DNA of 64,000 bases, taken from Pseudomonas monsensis (lineage in GTDB: Bacteria; Pseudomonadota; Gammaproteobacteria; Pseudomonadales; Pseudomonadaceae). This document shows positions 50,533-59,835 of this stretch, piece after piece. Both the position numbers and the translations under genes were made by a program. The stretch spans positions 1,801,501 to 1,865,500 of the forward strand of contig NZ_CP077087.1 in the NCBI RefSeq assembly GCF_014268495.2, in the 5' to 3' direction. The notes below the pieces were generated by a model. The model saw only the letters and a program-made list of their open reading frames with translations. It was not told the origin of the DNA and ran no database searches. Within the stretch, counting starts at the first letter, position 1, and the number at the start of each line of letters is the position of its first letter.

Positions 50533-51855
50533 TTAGAACTTCGCTTCCGCGTCCAGCTGCAGGGTGTTGGTGTCTGCATCACGCTGGGTACGGCTGGAGA
50601 AGTCTGCTTTGGTCAGGAAGTACGTCGCGCCGATGGCAAAGTTCTTGTCGATGTCGTAACCGACCTTGAACTTGTGACCACGCGAACCGGTGGTGCCGTT
50701 GGCGAAGTCGGAGTCGGTGAAGGCGCCGACCACGGCGTCACGCTGGACGTCACGATAGTTGTAGTCGAGGTTCAGACCGAACACTTTCGACTTGGCGCCG
50801 ACCAGCCAGGCGGTGTCTGCATCGGTCACGGCATCGTTGTTCTTCACGTACTGACCGTAGAACGACAACGGCATTGGCAAGCCACCGATATCGATCTGGC
50901 TGAAGCCCTCGTACAGACGGAATTCGTTGTTGGCCGAGTTGCCGTTGACCGCCAGGGCGCACGGAGTGGAAGTCCCGGTGCAGCGGCTGTCTTTGTCGTT
51001 CTGGTAGGCGTAGACGCTGCCGCCCAGGGTCAGTTTCAGGTTGTCGGTGATCGCGAAGCGGCTACCCAACTGGCCAGAGGTCAGGCGCAGGTCGTGACGG
51101 AATTGCACGCCGTCGCCATCGACGTTGTCCTTGAGGTTGTAGTTACCCAGGCTGCCGAACAGCTCGGCGCTGCTGCCCAACGGGTATTTGTAGGTAACGG
51201 CCAGACCTTCCGGGTTGATGTCGCTGTCCCAGATCACGTCACCCATGCTGACCCACGGTTGCAGCATTTTGCCGCCGATGACGTGCAGGTTCTTGATCTG
51301 ATCGGGGTGGTAGTCGATGTAGCCCAGGTCGAGCCAGATCTGCTTCTTGTCGAAGTAGTTGTCCTGATCCTGGTTGGTCGAACGGGCGTCGTCGCCGCCG
51401 CCGGTGGCGATACGGATGCCGGTGTCGACTTGCGGGTTGATCTCGGTGTAGGCGCCCAGGCGGGCACGGATGCGCTGGCGATCCTTGTCGCGGCCGCCGT
51501 TGTTCGGTTCGCCGTCGATCTTGATGGTTTCCTGACGGATACGCACGTCACCCTTGAACTGGGTCTTGGCGGCCCAGGCCAGTTTCTGGTCGAAGGAGCT
51601 CAGCTCATTGGTTTTCTTCGCGGTTGCCGCGATTTGCTCGTTAGTCTCTTGCTGCGCCTGCTGCGCGATTTGCTGAGCCTTCTGATCCTTGGCCAGTTCA
51701 GTTTGCAGTTCAATGTACTGCGCCTGGGAAATCGAACCGTTAGCCTTGAGCATGTCGAGCAGTTTGGCGTCGACTGCAGCACTGGCCGGAACGCTCATGG
51801 CCAGTAACAGGCCACCGCACAGGGCCGCCGCAGTTTTCGTGGAAGCAAGACGCAT
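50533..51855 (-). CDS. Putative outer-membrane porin (OprO/P-like family)
   Basis: The 440-residue protein has a signal peptide (about 1-26, cleaved after ASAA), a short coiled-coil-like segment (35-75, glutamine and alanine rich) and a beta-barrel C-terminus ending in F, with amphipathic strands throughout (residues 95-440). It belongs to the putative porin/Porin_O_P-type family; the specificity is unknown. ATG 51855 follows CGGAG. Its mRNA leader runs into the GNAT-domain gene's upstream region. The C-terminal phenylalanine fits BAM recognition. Confidence 0.85.
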   Translation of the reverse strand: MRLASTKTAAALCGGLLLAMSVPASAAVDAKLLDMLKANGSISQAQYIELQTELAKDQKAQQIAQQAQQETNEQIAATAKKTNELSSFDQKLAWAAKTQFKGDVRIRQETIKIDGEPNNGGRDKDRQRIRARLGAYTEINPQVDTGIRIATGGGDDARSTNQDQDNYFDKKQIWLDLGYIDYHPDQIKNLHVIGGKMLQPWVSMGDVIWDSDINPEGLAVTYKYPLGSSAELFGSLGNYNLKDNVDGDGVQFRHDLRLTSGQLGSRFAITDNLKLTLGGSVYAYQNDKDSRCTGTSTPCALAVNGNSANNEFRLYEGFSQIDIGGLPMPLSFYGQYVKNNDAVTDADTAWLVGAKSKVFGLNLDYNYRDVQRDAVVGAFTDSDFANGTTGSRGHKFKVGYDIDKNFAIGATYFLTKADFSSRTQRDADTNTLQLDAEAKF

Positions 51856-52135
51856 AGCAATCTCCGAAGATGAGAGGGGATGGCTGAACCATCCTGGGCA
51901 CAACCGACGTGAAGGTCGGAAAACAGTGTCCGGGTAGAACCCGGCGCTCTAAAAACAGGCGCCAGTATCGCGATGGTTTATGACAGAGCAGTGGCACGAT
52001 GATGGCAGGTTGATGACGATCCAGATGCGTCGTGAACTATTGATCTAGAGCGCTGTCGCCCGATTGAACGTGTGCAATGGCCGGCGATAGGCGATACTCG
52101 CCGGGCGCTGAAACCCGCTTGTGGAGACTCTGTTG

Positions 52136-53260
52136 ATGCCGTTGCAACGCCTGCAAAACCTGTCAGAAATCGCCCCGGCCACCTGGGACGCACTGGTGCC
52201 GGAGAATCAGCCGTTTCTGCGCCATGCCTTCCTCAGCGCCCTGGAAGACAGCGGCAGCGTCGGCCCTCACACGGGGTGGCAGCCGGAACATTTGTTGCAC
52301 ATCGAGGACGATCGACTGATAGCGGCACTGCCCAGTTACCGCAAGTGGCATTCCTACGGCGAGTATGTGTTCGATCATGGCTGGGCCGACGCCTGTGCCC
52401 GCGCCGGAATCGACTATTACCCCAAGCTGTTGACGGCCGTGCCGTTCAGCCCGGTCAGCGGCCCACGCTTGTTGGCGGCGAAGGTCGAAGACGGCTTCGA
52501 GTTGCTCAAGAGCCTGCCGGGGTATCTGGAAATCGAAGGGCTTTCCAGCGCACATATCAATTTCACCGATCTCTTCACCGATACCGCCATGGCTGAACAA
52601 CCAGGCTGGTTGCAGCGCATCGGCTGTCAGTATCACTGGCAGAATCGCGGCTACCGGGACTTTCAGGACTTTCTCGATGTGCTCAGTTCGCGCAAGCGCA
52701 AGCAGATGCGCAAAGAGCGCGAGCAAGTGGCGGGGCAGGGCTTCGAGTTTGAATGGTTGCAGGGACGGGAGCTGGACGAGGCGCAATGGGATTTCGTTTA
52801 CGCCTGTTACGCCAATACCTATGCGGTGCGACGTCAGGCGCCATACCTGACGCGCGAGTTCTTCAGCCTGCTTGCCGAACGCATGCCGGAGTCGATTCGC
52901 GTGGTGCTGGCCAGACAAGGTTCACGCCCGGTGGCGATGGCTTTCAGTCTGGTGGGTGGCGATAGCTTTTACGGACGCTATTGGGGTTGCCTGGCGGAGT
53001 TTGATCGGCTGCACTTCGAAACCTGTTTCTATCAGGGCATGGATTACGCGATTGCGCAGGGCTATCAACGTTTCGACGCTGGTGCCCAGGGCGAGCACAA
53101 GTTGATTCGTGGTTTCGAACCGGTGATCACTCATTCGTGGCATTACCTGCGCCATCCCGGGTTGAAAGCGGCGGTGAAGGATTTCCTGCAACAAGAGCGT
53201 GCCGGAGTCCTTGCGTATGCCGAAGAAGCCAGAACAGCCTTGCCCTACCGCCAGACCTGA
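52136..53260 (+). CDS. DUF482/peptidogalycan-type GNAT protein
   Basis: The 374-residue protein matches the DUF482 (peptidogalycan biosynthesis-related) GNAT-fold family, with SRKRKQMRKEREQV near residue 190 and ARQGSRPVAMAFSLVGGDSFYGRYWG, GYQRFDAGAQGEHK later, resembling FemAB-type acyltransferases. The substrate is unknown. ATG 52136 has GGAG 9 nt upstream; a GTG five codons earlier is the alternative. It is followed by a REPIN. Confidence 0.8.
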   Translation: MPLQRLQNLSEIAPATWDALVPENQPFLRHAFLSALEDSGSVGPHTGWQPEHLLHIEDDRLIAALPSYRKWHSYGEYVFDHGWADACARAGIDYYPKLLTAVPFSPVSGPRLLAAKVEDGFELLKSLPGYLEIEGLSSAHINFTDLFTDTAMAEQPGWLQRIGCQYHWQNRGYRDFQDFLDVLSSRKRKQMRKEREQVAGQGFEFEWLQGRELDEAQWDFVYACYANTYAVRRQAPYLTREFFSLLAERMPESIRVVLARQGSRPVAMAFSLVGGDSFYGRYWGCLAEFDRLHFETCFYQGMDYAIAQGYQRFDAGAQGEHKLIRGFEPVITHSWHYLRHPGLKAAVKDFLQQERAGVLAYAEEARTALPYRQT

Positions 53261-53262
53261 AT

Positions 53263-53360
53263 CCCCTGTAGGAGTGAGCCTGCTCGCGATAGCGGTCTGT
53301 CAGAGCCATGGATGTTGACTGACACACCGCTATCGCGAGCAGGCTCACTCCTACAAGGGG
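53263..53360. repeat. REPIN-like inverted repeat (GAGTGAGCCTGCTCGCGATAGC family)
   Basis: CCCCTGTAGGAGTGAGCCTG and the inverse CAGGCTCACTCCTACAAGGGG flank an inner GTCAGAGCCATGGATG and TTGACTGACACACC region. It lies between the GNAT-domain gene and aqpZ. Confidence 0.88.
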
Positions 53361-53373
53361 ATTTGTACAGGCT

Positions 53374-54069
53374 TCAGGTTTCTTCTTTGCCCAGCCAGCG
53401 ATAGACCCCGCCACCGACCACCGCGCCTAACAGCGGCGCGACCCAGAACATCCACAACTGCGCGATCGCCCAGCCGCCGACCATCAGCGCCGGGCCCGTG
53501 CTGCGGGCCGGATTGACCGAGGTATTGGTCACGGGGATCGAGATCAGATGGATCAGTGTCAGGGCCAGGCCGATGGCAATCGGTGCGAGGCCCGCCGGAG
53601 CGCGTTTATCGGTGGCGCCGAGGATGATGATCACGAACATCGCGGTCATCACCAGTTCGCACACGAACCCGGCGGCCATTGAGTATTTGCCGGGCGAATG
53701 CTCGCCATAACCGTTGGAGGCCAGGCCGGCGGCGATATCAAATCCCTCCTTGCCGCTGGCGATGTGGGCAATCAGCGCGGCCGCGAGAATCGCGCCCAGC
53801 ACCTGGGCGATGATATAGGCCGGTAGCTCTTTGGCCGGGAACCGGCCGCCGACGAACAGACCGACCGAGACGGCCGGGTTGAGATGACATCCGCTGATGT
53901 GGCCGATGGCGAACGCCATGGTCAGCACCGTCAGACCAAACGCCAGGGCGACCCCCAGCACCCCGATTCCCAACGGTGAAGACGCGGCGATCACCGCACT
54001 GCCACAACCGCCCAACACTAACCAGAACGTACCCAACAACTCAGTAACTGAACGTTTGAACAGAGACAT
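53374..54069 (-). CDS. aqpZ: Aquaporin Z-type water channel
   Basis: The 231-residue protein has six membrane helices and two half-helices with the NPA motifs HLNPAVSVG and VNPARSTG, typical of aquaporins. The selectivity filter region carries an arginine after the second NPA, which fits an AqpZ-type water channel more than a glycerol channel. It would sit in the inner membrane for osmotic water flow. It is separated from the ABC gene by a terminator. Confidence 0.93.
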   Translation of the reverse strand: MSLFKRSVTELLGTFWLVLGGCGSAVIAASSPLGIGVLGVALAFGLTVLTMAFAIGHISGCHLNPAVSVGLFVGGRFPAKELPAYIIAQVLGAILAAALIAHIASGKEGFDIAAGLASNGYGEHSPGKYSMAAGFVCELVMTAMFVIIILGATDKRAPAGLAPIAIGLALTLIHLISIPVTNTSVNPARSTGPALMVGGWAIAQLWMFWVAPLLGAVVGGGVYRWLGKEET

Positions 54070-54196
54070 GAGAGTGTCCTTGATAGGCGTGCTATCGAGA
54101 CTGCATCGAGTGAGGCCTCCATGCCGATTTACGACAGGTTCCGTGCCGGAGCCTTGCCTGAGTACAGCAGGCTTTTAACGGATTTCCAGCAGGCGC

Positions 54197-54240
54197 AAAA
54201 AAACCGCCAGCGCCCGTAGTTAGCGGGCTGTGGCGGTTTT
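54197..54240 (-). terminator. Intrinsic terminator of the ABC exporter unit
   Basis: AAAACCGCCA pairs with TGGCGGTTTT around an inner GCGCCCG...CGGGC stem, flanked by A- and T-runs. It lies about 65 nt after the leftward ABC gene's stop and is likely bidirectional. Confidence 0.85.
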
Positions 54241-54262
54241 ATCTGTCACAGGTTTCGCACAT

Positions 54263-54283
54263 CCCCTGTAGGAGTGAGCCTGC
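54263..54283. repeat. Truncated GAGTGAGCCTGC repeat fragment
   Basis: CCCCTGTAGGAGTGAGCCTGC matches only the first arm of the 53263 element, then diverges. It is probably a remnant of a REPIN. Confidence 0.7.
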
Positions 54284-54307
54284 AGAGTTTTGTGGTGACG
54301 GAAAAAG

Positions 54308-56140
54308 TCAGTCGATTCCGACAAACCCTCCGGTCTGATGCGCCCACAACCGCGCATACAAGCCACGATGGGCCAACAGTTCGGCATGGGTGCCGCTCTC
54401 GGCGATCTTGCCGTTCTCCAGCACCACCAGCCGGTCCATGCGCGCGATGGTCGAGAGGCGGTGGGCGATGGCGATCACGGTCTTGCCCTGCATCAGGGTT
54501 TCCAGGCTTTCCTGAATGGCTGCTTCGACCTCCGAGTCCAGCGCCGAGGTCGCTTCGTCCATGATCAGGATCGGCGCGTCCTTGAGCAGCACGCGGGCGA
54601 TGGCGATGCGCTGACGTTGACCGCCGGATAGTTTCACCCCGCGCTCGCCGACATGCGCGTCAAAACCGGTACGGCCTTCAGCGTCCGACAGCAAGGGAAT
54701 GAACTCGTCGGCGCGGGCCTTGTGGGCCGCATCCCACAACTCTGCATCGGTGGCGTCGGGTTTGCCATACAACAAGTTGTCGCGGATCGAGCGGTGCAGC
54801 AGCGAGGTATCCTGAGTGATCATGCCGATCCGCGCGCGCAGGCTCTCCTGACCGACTTCGGCGATGTTCTGCCCATCGACCAGAATGCGCCCGCCCTCGA
54901 CGTCATACAGGCGCAGCAGCAGGTTGACCAGGGTCGACTTGCCGGCGCCGGACGGGCCGATCAGACCGATCTTTTCCCCGGGTTTGATGGTCAGATTGAG
55001 GTCGCCGATGATGCCGCGCTTCTTGCCGTAGTGAAAATCCACATGTTCGAAACGCACTTCGCCACGGGCCACGGCCAAGGGTTTGGCCTGCTCGCGATCG
55101 GTGACACTGACCGGTTGCGAGATGGTCTGCAGACCGTCCTGGACCATGCCGATGTTTTCGAAAATGCCGGTGACCACCCACATGATCCAGCCGGACATGT
55201 TGACGATGCGAATCACCAGACCGGTGGCGAGAGCGATAGCGCCGACCGTGATCAGCGATTGTGTCCACAACCACAGCGCCAGCGCCGTAGTGCCGACGAT
55301 CAGCAGGCCGTTCATGGTGGTGATCGCCACGTCCATGCTGGTGACCACACGGCCGGCCATTTGCGCCTTGACCGTCTGTTCCTCGATGGCTTCCCTGGCG
55401 TAGTGCTGTTCGAAGTTGGTGTGGGCGAACAGCTTCAGGGTGGCGATGTTGGTGTAGCCGTCGACGATCCGCCCCATCAGTTTCGAGCGTGCGTCGGAAG
55501 CTTCCACCGAGCGCTCTTTCACTCGTGGCACGAAGTAGCACAGTGCGCCGATGTAGGCGGCGATCCACGTCAGCAGCGGGATCATCAGGCGCCAGTCAGC
55601 TTCGGCGAACAGCACCAGCGAACTGATCGCGTAGATCACCACGTGCCACAGCGCATCCACCGCCTGCACTGCCGAATCACGCAGCGAGTTGCCGGTCTGC
55701 ATGATGCGTTGGGCGATGCGCCCGGCGAAATCGTTCTGGAAGAAATTCAGGCTCTGTTTGAGCACATAACTGTGGTTTTGCCAGCGGATCATGCTGGTCA
55801 TCCCCGGGCTCAGGGTCTGGTGCACCAGCAGGTCGTGCAGGCCGAAAAAGATCGGTCGCAGCACCAGGGCGACCACCAGCATCCACGTCAATTCGAGGGC
55901 GTGATCGCTGAAGAAATTCGGGTTGGGCGTGCCTTGGGCCAGGTCAATGATGCGGCTCAGGTAACTGAACAGCGCCACTTCGATCAGCGCGGCAAACAGG
56001 CCGACCACCAGCAGGGCGGCAAAGCTCGGCCAGACCTGCTTGAGGTAATAGGTATAGAAGGGGAGAACGCGGTCCGGCGGAGACGCCGTCGGGGCGTCAC
56101 GGAATATGTCGATCAGTTGTTCGAAACGGCGATAGAGCAT
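54308..56140 (-). CDS. ABC exporter, fused permease-ATPase
   Basis: The 610-residue half-transporter has a six-helix type I exporter membrane domain (about 40-330) and an ATPase with Walker A GPSGAGKST, signature LSGGQRQR, Walker B ILIMDEATSALD and an H-loop in IAIAHRLS. It is MsbA/multidrug-exporter-like and works as a homodimer. The substrate is unknown. It is followed by an intrinsic terminator; the upstream ppiA gene is 87 nt away in the same direction. Confidence 0.88.
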   Translation of the reverse strand: MLYRRFEQLIDIFRDAPTASPPDRVLPFYTYYLKQVWPSFAALLVVGLFAALIEVALFSYLSRIIDLAQGTPNPNFFSDHALELTWMLVVALVLRPIFFGLHDLLVHQTLSPGMTSMIRWQNHSYVLKQSLNFFQNDFAGRIAQRIMQTGNSLRDSAVQAVDALWHVVIYAISSLVLFAEADWRLMIPLLTWIAAYIGALCYFVPRVKERSVEASDARSKLMGRIVDGYTNIATLKLFAHTNFEQHYAREAIEEQTVKAQMAGRVVTSMDVAITTMNGLLIVGTTALALWLWTQSLITVGAIALATGLVIRIVNMSGWIMWVVTGIFENIGMVQDGLQTISQPVSVTDREQAKPLAVARGEVRFEHVDFHYGKKRGIIGDLNLTIKPGEKIGLIGPSGAGKSTLVNLLLRLYDVEGGRILVDGQNIAEVGQESLRARIGMITQDTSLLHRSIRDNLLYGKPDATDAELWDAAHKARADEFIPLLSDAEGRTGFDAHVGERGVKLSGGQRQRIAIARVLLKDAPILIMDEATSALDSEVEAAIQESLETLMQGKTVIAIAHRLSTIARMDRLVVLENGKIAESGTHAELLAHRGLYARLWAHQTGGFVGID

Positions 56141-56227
56141 CAGATAACCGCCCGGAGCCGGGCTCTCCTTTTATCGGTGTGAGCGGCGTGGGGTAGAACT
56201 CACGCCGCTCGATACGCCCTGTACAGC

Positions 56228-56791
56228 TTAGTTGATGACTTTGGCCGACTTGATGATCACAGGGTCGACGGGCACGTTTTGCATGCCTTGTTTGGTGGTG
56301 GTTTGCGAGTTGACGATGATGTCGACGACGTCCATGCCCTTGACCACTTTGGCGAACACCGCATAACCGGCGTCGCGGCCCGGATCGAGGAACGCGTTGT
56401 CAGCCACGTTGATGAAGAACTGGCTGGTGGCCGAGTCTGGATTGGAGGTGCGCGCCATCGACAAGGTACCGCGAACGTTATGCAGGCCGTTGCTGGCTTC
56501 GTTCTTGATCGGCGCTTTGGTGTCTTTCTGTTGCATCTGCTGGGTGAAACCACCGCCCTGCGCCATGAAGCCCGGGATCACCCGATGGAAAATGGTGTTG
56601 GTGTAAAAGCCGCTGTTGACGTAGTCGAGAAAGTTCTGGGTACTGATCGGCGCCTTGACCGGGTCCAGTTCGATTTCGATCTGACCGTTGGTGGTGTCCA
56701 GCAGCACGTGTGGCGCTTTGGCCGGGGTGGCAGCCATCAGGTTGGCAGCAAACAGCACGGTGCCGGCGGCGAGGGCGAGTTTTTTCAGCAT
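56228..56791 (-). CDS. ppiA: Periplasmic peptidyl-prolyl cis-trans isomerase A (cyclophilin)
   Basis: The 187-residue cyclophilin has a signal peptide (about 1-22, cleaved near LMAA) and the active-site blocks FHRVIPGFMAQGG (F..R), QMQQKD, and TSQFFINVADN. It would isomerise proline bonds of exported proteins. It begins 3 nt after the hydrolase gene's stop, so the two are co-transcribed with the LysR gene upstream. Confidence 0.93.
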   Translation of the reverse strand: MLKKLALAAGTVLFAANLMAATPAKAPHVLLDTTNGQIEIELDPVKAPISTQNFLDYVNSGFYTNTIFHRVIPGFMAQGGGFTQQMQQKDTKAPIKNEASNGLHNVRGTLSMARTSNPDSATSQFFINVADNAFLDPGRDAGYAVFAKVVKGMDVVDIIVNSQTTTKQGMQNVPVDPVIIKSAKVIN

Positions 56792-56794
56792 GGG

Positions 56795-57598
56795 TCAGTG
56801 ATCCTGAGATTGAGTATCGGCTGCGGCAAGAAAATCCAGCAGCGTTTGGTTGAAGCGTTCGGGTTGATCGAGCGGGGTGGCGTGGCGCGAATCGGCGATC
56901 ACCACCAGCCGCGCATCGGGCAGCAGTTTTACATAGGTTTCTTTCAGCGAGACCGGCGTGTAGTCACGGTCGGCGCTGACGATGAGGGTTGGACAGGTCA
57001 CCCGGGAAAGTCGTTCCTGAACGCCCCAGCCAACAATTGCATCGAAGCTGGCGAGATAAGCACGTTTGTCGTTTTTTGCCCAGCGTTCGGCCATTTTCTG
57101 CCGCAGACCGGCCTGTTCGGGTTTCGGAAAAAGCTTGCCGCCCAGCGCTTTACCGATGGTCGCGAGGCTGAGCAGGCGCATCAGGCTCCAGCGCTTGAAC
57201 CACTGCCAGTAATCGTCGCGGCTGCGGATTTTGACTTCGGGCGCGCTGTTGACGATGGTCAGGCTTTTCAGCATTTTCGGTTGATCGACGGCGAACTGAA
57301 AACCGATCATCCCGCCCATCGACAGCCCGACGTAATGCACCGCGCCGAGGTTGAGGTGTTCGATCAGCGCCAGCAGGTCGGCGCTGAACCCGGCGATGCT
57401 GTAGCGCTCGCGGGGTTTGTCCGAGCGACCGTGACCGCGAACGTCCGGGACGATCACCCGGTAGTGCGCGGCCAGGGCCGGGATCTGCATTTCCCAGTCA
57501 AGGGTGCTCGAACCGAGCCCGTGAACCAGCAGCAACGGCGTGCCGTGGCCATATTCTTCGTAGTGCAGGTTGCAACCTTCATGTTCGAAATAGGCCAT
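56795..57598 (-). CDS. Alpha/beta hydrolase
   Basis: The 267-residue protein has the alpha/beta hydrolase fold: LLLVHGLGSS (HG oxyanion motif), nucleophile elbow VGLSMGGMIG (Ser at about residue 96), an acid in SADRDYTP and a histidine in ADSRHATPLD. The substrate is unknown (esterase or lactonase-like). It lies between LysR (14-nt gap) and ppiA (3-nt gap) in one run. Confidence 0.87.
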   Translation of the reverse strand: MAYFEHEGCNLHYEEYGHGTPLLLVHGLGSSTLDWEMQIPALAAHYRVIVPDVRGHGRSDKPRERYSIAGFSADLLALIEHLNLGAVHYVGLSMGGMIGFQFAVDQPKMLKSLTIVNSAPEVKIRSRDDYWQWFKRWSLMRLLSLATIGKALGGKLFPKPEQAGLRQKMAERWAKNDKRAYLASFDAIVGWGVQERLSRVTCPTLIVSADRDYTPVSLKETYVKLLPDARLVVIADSRHATPLDQPERFNQTLLDFLAAADTQSQDH

Positions 57599-57612
57599 CG
57601 GTGAACTCCGTG

Positions 57613-58539
57613 TCAGGCTTGTTCGGGGGCGGCGTACGACGCATCCAGAGGCAACGTATCGAAGGTGCGCAGCAGTTCGATGAGAATTTGCGTGGCCGGG
57701 CCCAAGGGTTTGTCCTTGTTCGAGTACAGGTAAAAACTCGGGTTGCGGCTGCCGCCCTGATCCAACGGTAGCAGCTTGAGCGTGCCTTCCTTCAATTCCC
57801 GCTCGATCATGTGCCGCGGCAGCCAGGCAAACCCCAGGCCGCTGCTGACGAAGGTGGCGGCGGTGGCGAGGCTGCCGACGGTCCAGCGCTGTTCGGCGCC
57901 GAGCCAGCCGACGTCGCGCGGCTGCTGCCGGCCGGAATCGCGGATCACCACCTGCATCTGGGTTTCCAGATCCTGAAAGCTCAGCTCGCGATTGAGCCGA
58001 TGCAGGGCGTGGTCAGGGTGGGCGACGGCAACGAACTCGACGTCGCTCAACTCGGCGCCGAGGTAGCCGGGAATGCTCAGGCCAGTGATCGCCAGATCGG
58101 CGACGCCTTCAAGCAGCACTTCTTCGACCCCCGACAACACTTCTTCGCGCAGACGTACCCGGCAACCACGGCTCTGCGGCATGAACGCGGTCAGCGCGCG
58201 GACGATGCGGGCGCTCGGGTAGGCCGCATCGACCACCAGCCGCACCTCGGCTTCCCAGCCTTGCTCCATGTGGTGGGCGAGGTCTTCCAGCTGGCTGGCC
58301 TGCTTTACCAGTTGGCGCGAGCGCCGCAGCAATACGCCGCCGGCTTCGGTGAGTACCGCCTTACGCCCGTCGATGCGTAACAGCGGTACGCCGAGCTGGT
58401 CCTGCATGCGCGCCACGGTGTAGCTCACCGACGATTGCGAACGGTGCAGGGCCTCGGCAGCCTGGGCGAATCCGCCGTGGTCGACCACAGCCTGCAGTGT
58501 TCGCCATTGATCCAGGGTCACGCGGGGCGCTTTCATCAA
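57613..58539 (-). CDS. LysR-family transcriptional regulator
   Basis: The 308-residue protein has a LysR winged helix-turn-helix (about 8-67, GGFAQAAEALHRSQSSVSYT) and an effector domain. It is the first gene of the hydrolase-ppiA run and divergent from the small secreted protein across 46 nt. It may regulate either side; the effector is unknown. Confidence 0.88.
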   Translation of the reverse strand: MMKAPRVTLDQWRTLQAVVDHGGFAQAAEALHRSQSSVSYTVARMQDQLGVPLLRIDGRKAVLTEAGGVLLRRSRQLVKQASQLEDLAHHMEQGWEAEVRLVVDAAYPSARIVRALTAFMPQSRGCRVRLREEVLSGVEEVLLEGVADLAITGLSIPGYLGAELSDVEFVAVAHPDHALHRLNRELSFQDLETQMQVVIRDSGRQQPRDVGWLGAEQRWTVGSLATAATFVSSGLGFAWLPRHMIERELKEGTLKLLPLDQGGSRNPSFYLYSNKDKPLGPATQILIELLRTFDTLPLDASYAAPEQA

Positions 58540-58585
58540 TAGCTCCTCTTGTCCTAAGCTGGCTGTCCCTCATGGAGACTGCCGA

Positions 58586-58900
58586 ATGAAAAAATTCTGT
58601 TGTGTGCTGCTGGCGCTGCTTCCGCTGACTGCTTTTGCTTATCCGATTGATGTGCAGAAAGATCTCAACGGCATGAAGATCGACTACGAGACTTTCGATA
58701 CCGACAACGACATCGGCTCCATTCGGGTAGCCAACTACGGCGATGTCGATGCCGTCTGCAAGGCTGTGTTTACCAATGGCCCGGAAGCACCGCGCACCCG
58801 TAACATCGAAGTGGCAGCCGGCAAACATAAAAACGCCACGGCCAAATTCACCCGCGAGATTATCAAGCTGCGTATCAAACTGACCTGCACCCCGAAATAA
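58586..58900 (+). CDS. Small secreted protein of unknown function
   Basis: The 104-residue product has a signal peptide (about 1-18, cleaved after AFAY) and a mature part with three cysteines and beta-strand character (IGSIRVANYGDVDAVCKAVF). Similar Pseudomonas proteins are often mislabelled '3-phosphoglycerate kinase', a name the sequence does not support. It is probably periplasmic. It starts 46 nt from the divergent LysR gene and is followed by a REPIN. Confidence 0.7.
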   Translation: MKKFCCVLLALLPLTAFAYPIDVQKDLNGMKIDYETFDTDNDIGSIRVANYGDVDAVCKAVFTNGPEAPRTRNIEVAAGKHKNATAKFTREIIKLRIKLTCTPK

Positions 58901-58910
58901 CACCTGTTCC

Positions 58911-59000
58911 TGTAGGAGTGAGCCTGCTCGCGATAGCGGCGTGTCAGTCAATAATGATTGCTCTGACACCCGCTATCGCGAGCAGGCTGACTCCAGCAGG
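58911..59000. repeat. REPIN-like inverted repeat (GAGTGAGCCTGCTCGCGATAGC family)
   Basis: TGTAGGAGTGAGCCTGCTCG and the inverse CGAGCAGGCTGACTCCAGCAGG flank an inner GTGTCAGTCAATAATGATT and CTGACAC region. The right arm has drifted (GACTCC). Confidence 0.85.
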
Positions 59001-59031
59001 CTATGGATCAGCATCTAAACTAATTATTCGA

Positions 59032-59049
59032 TGTTTTGCAGCAATTATT
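59032..59049 (+). promoter_or_regulatory. Phased AATTATT repeats upstream of azoR
   Basis: AATTATT occurs at 59032-59038 and 59043-59049, 11 nt apart start to start (about one helical turn), in AT-rich DNA 79 nt before the azoR ATG. It could be an activator or regulator site; no regulator is identified. Confidence 0.35.
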
Positions 59050-59127
59050 TGCGCTTTTTCATCGATTGGACACTGTTTAACCTTCACTCCATCGACCTAC
59101 AACATTCTCGGATGGAGGCTACACACC

Positions 59128-59727
59128 ATGTCCCGCGTTCTGATCATTGAAAGCAGCGCCCGCCAGCAAGACTCGGTATCCCGTCAGCTGACCCAGACCT
59201 TCATCAACCAGTGGAAAGCGGCGCATCCTGCTGATCAGATCACCGTGCGTGATCTTGCCGTGAACCCGGTGCCGCACCTGGACAGCAACCTGCTGGGTGG
59301 CTGGATGAAGCCTGCCGAGCAGCGTAACGACAGCGAACAAGCCTCGCTGGATCGCTCCAACCAATTGACCGATGAGCTGCTGGCAGCCGACGTGCTGGTG
59401 ATGGCCGCGCCAATGTACAACTTCGCCATCCCGAGCACCCTCAAGGCCTGGCTCGACCACGTGCTGCGTGCCGGTGTGACCTTCAAGTACACCGAAACCG
59501 GCCCGCAAGGCCTGCTCAGCGGCAAGCGTGCCTACGTGCTGACCGCTCGCGGCGGTATCTACGCCGGCGGCCCGGCCGACCATCAGGAACCGTACCTGCG
59601 TCAGGTGATGGGCTTTATCGGCATCCACGACGTGACCTTCATCCACGCCGAAGGCATGAACCTGGGTGGCGACTTCCAGGAGAAGGGCCTGAATCAGGCC
59701 AACGCCAAACTGTCCCAGGTCGCTTGA
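59128..59727 (+). CDS. azoR: FMN-dependent NADH:azoreductase
   Basis: AzoR reduces azo bonds and quinones with NADH and FMN as a cytosolic homodimer. The 199-residue protein has the flavodoxin-like fold with IIESSARQQDSVSRQL (FMN phosphate loop) near the start, APMYNFAIPSTLKAWLDHV in the middle and TARGGIY near residue 140. ATG 59128 follows GGATGGAGG by 8 nt. The gene is monocistronic and ended by the terminator at 59836. Confidence 0.92.
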   Translation: MSRVLIIESSARQQDSVSRQLTQTFINQWKAAHPADQITVRDLAVNPVPHLDSNLLGGWMKPAEQRNDSEQASLDRSNQLTDELLAADVLVMAAPMYNFAIPSTLKAWLDHVLRAGVTFKYTETGPQGLLSGKRAYVLTARGGIYAGGPADHQEPYLRQVMGFIGIHDVTFIHAEGMNLGGDFQEKGLNQANAKLSQVA

Positions 59728-59835
59728 TATGTTAATCGCCAGATAATCGCCGATTGTTCTAGTGACCTGGCGCAACCCCTTCAAGGCTCTACGCGCATCG
59801 AACCTCCCTTTGCACTTGTTGCTCCTGAGTGCTGT

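Noticed and set aside
54653..56182. Open frame of about 509 codons opposite the ABC exporter
   Set aside because: It is antisense to a gene with intact Walker motifs; the translation is His/Gln/Asp-rich without a family pattern.
56279..57604. Open frame of about 441 codons spanning ppiA and the hydrolase in antisense
   Set aside because: It crosses two strong genes on the other strand and lacks coding features.
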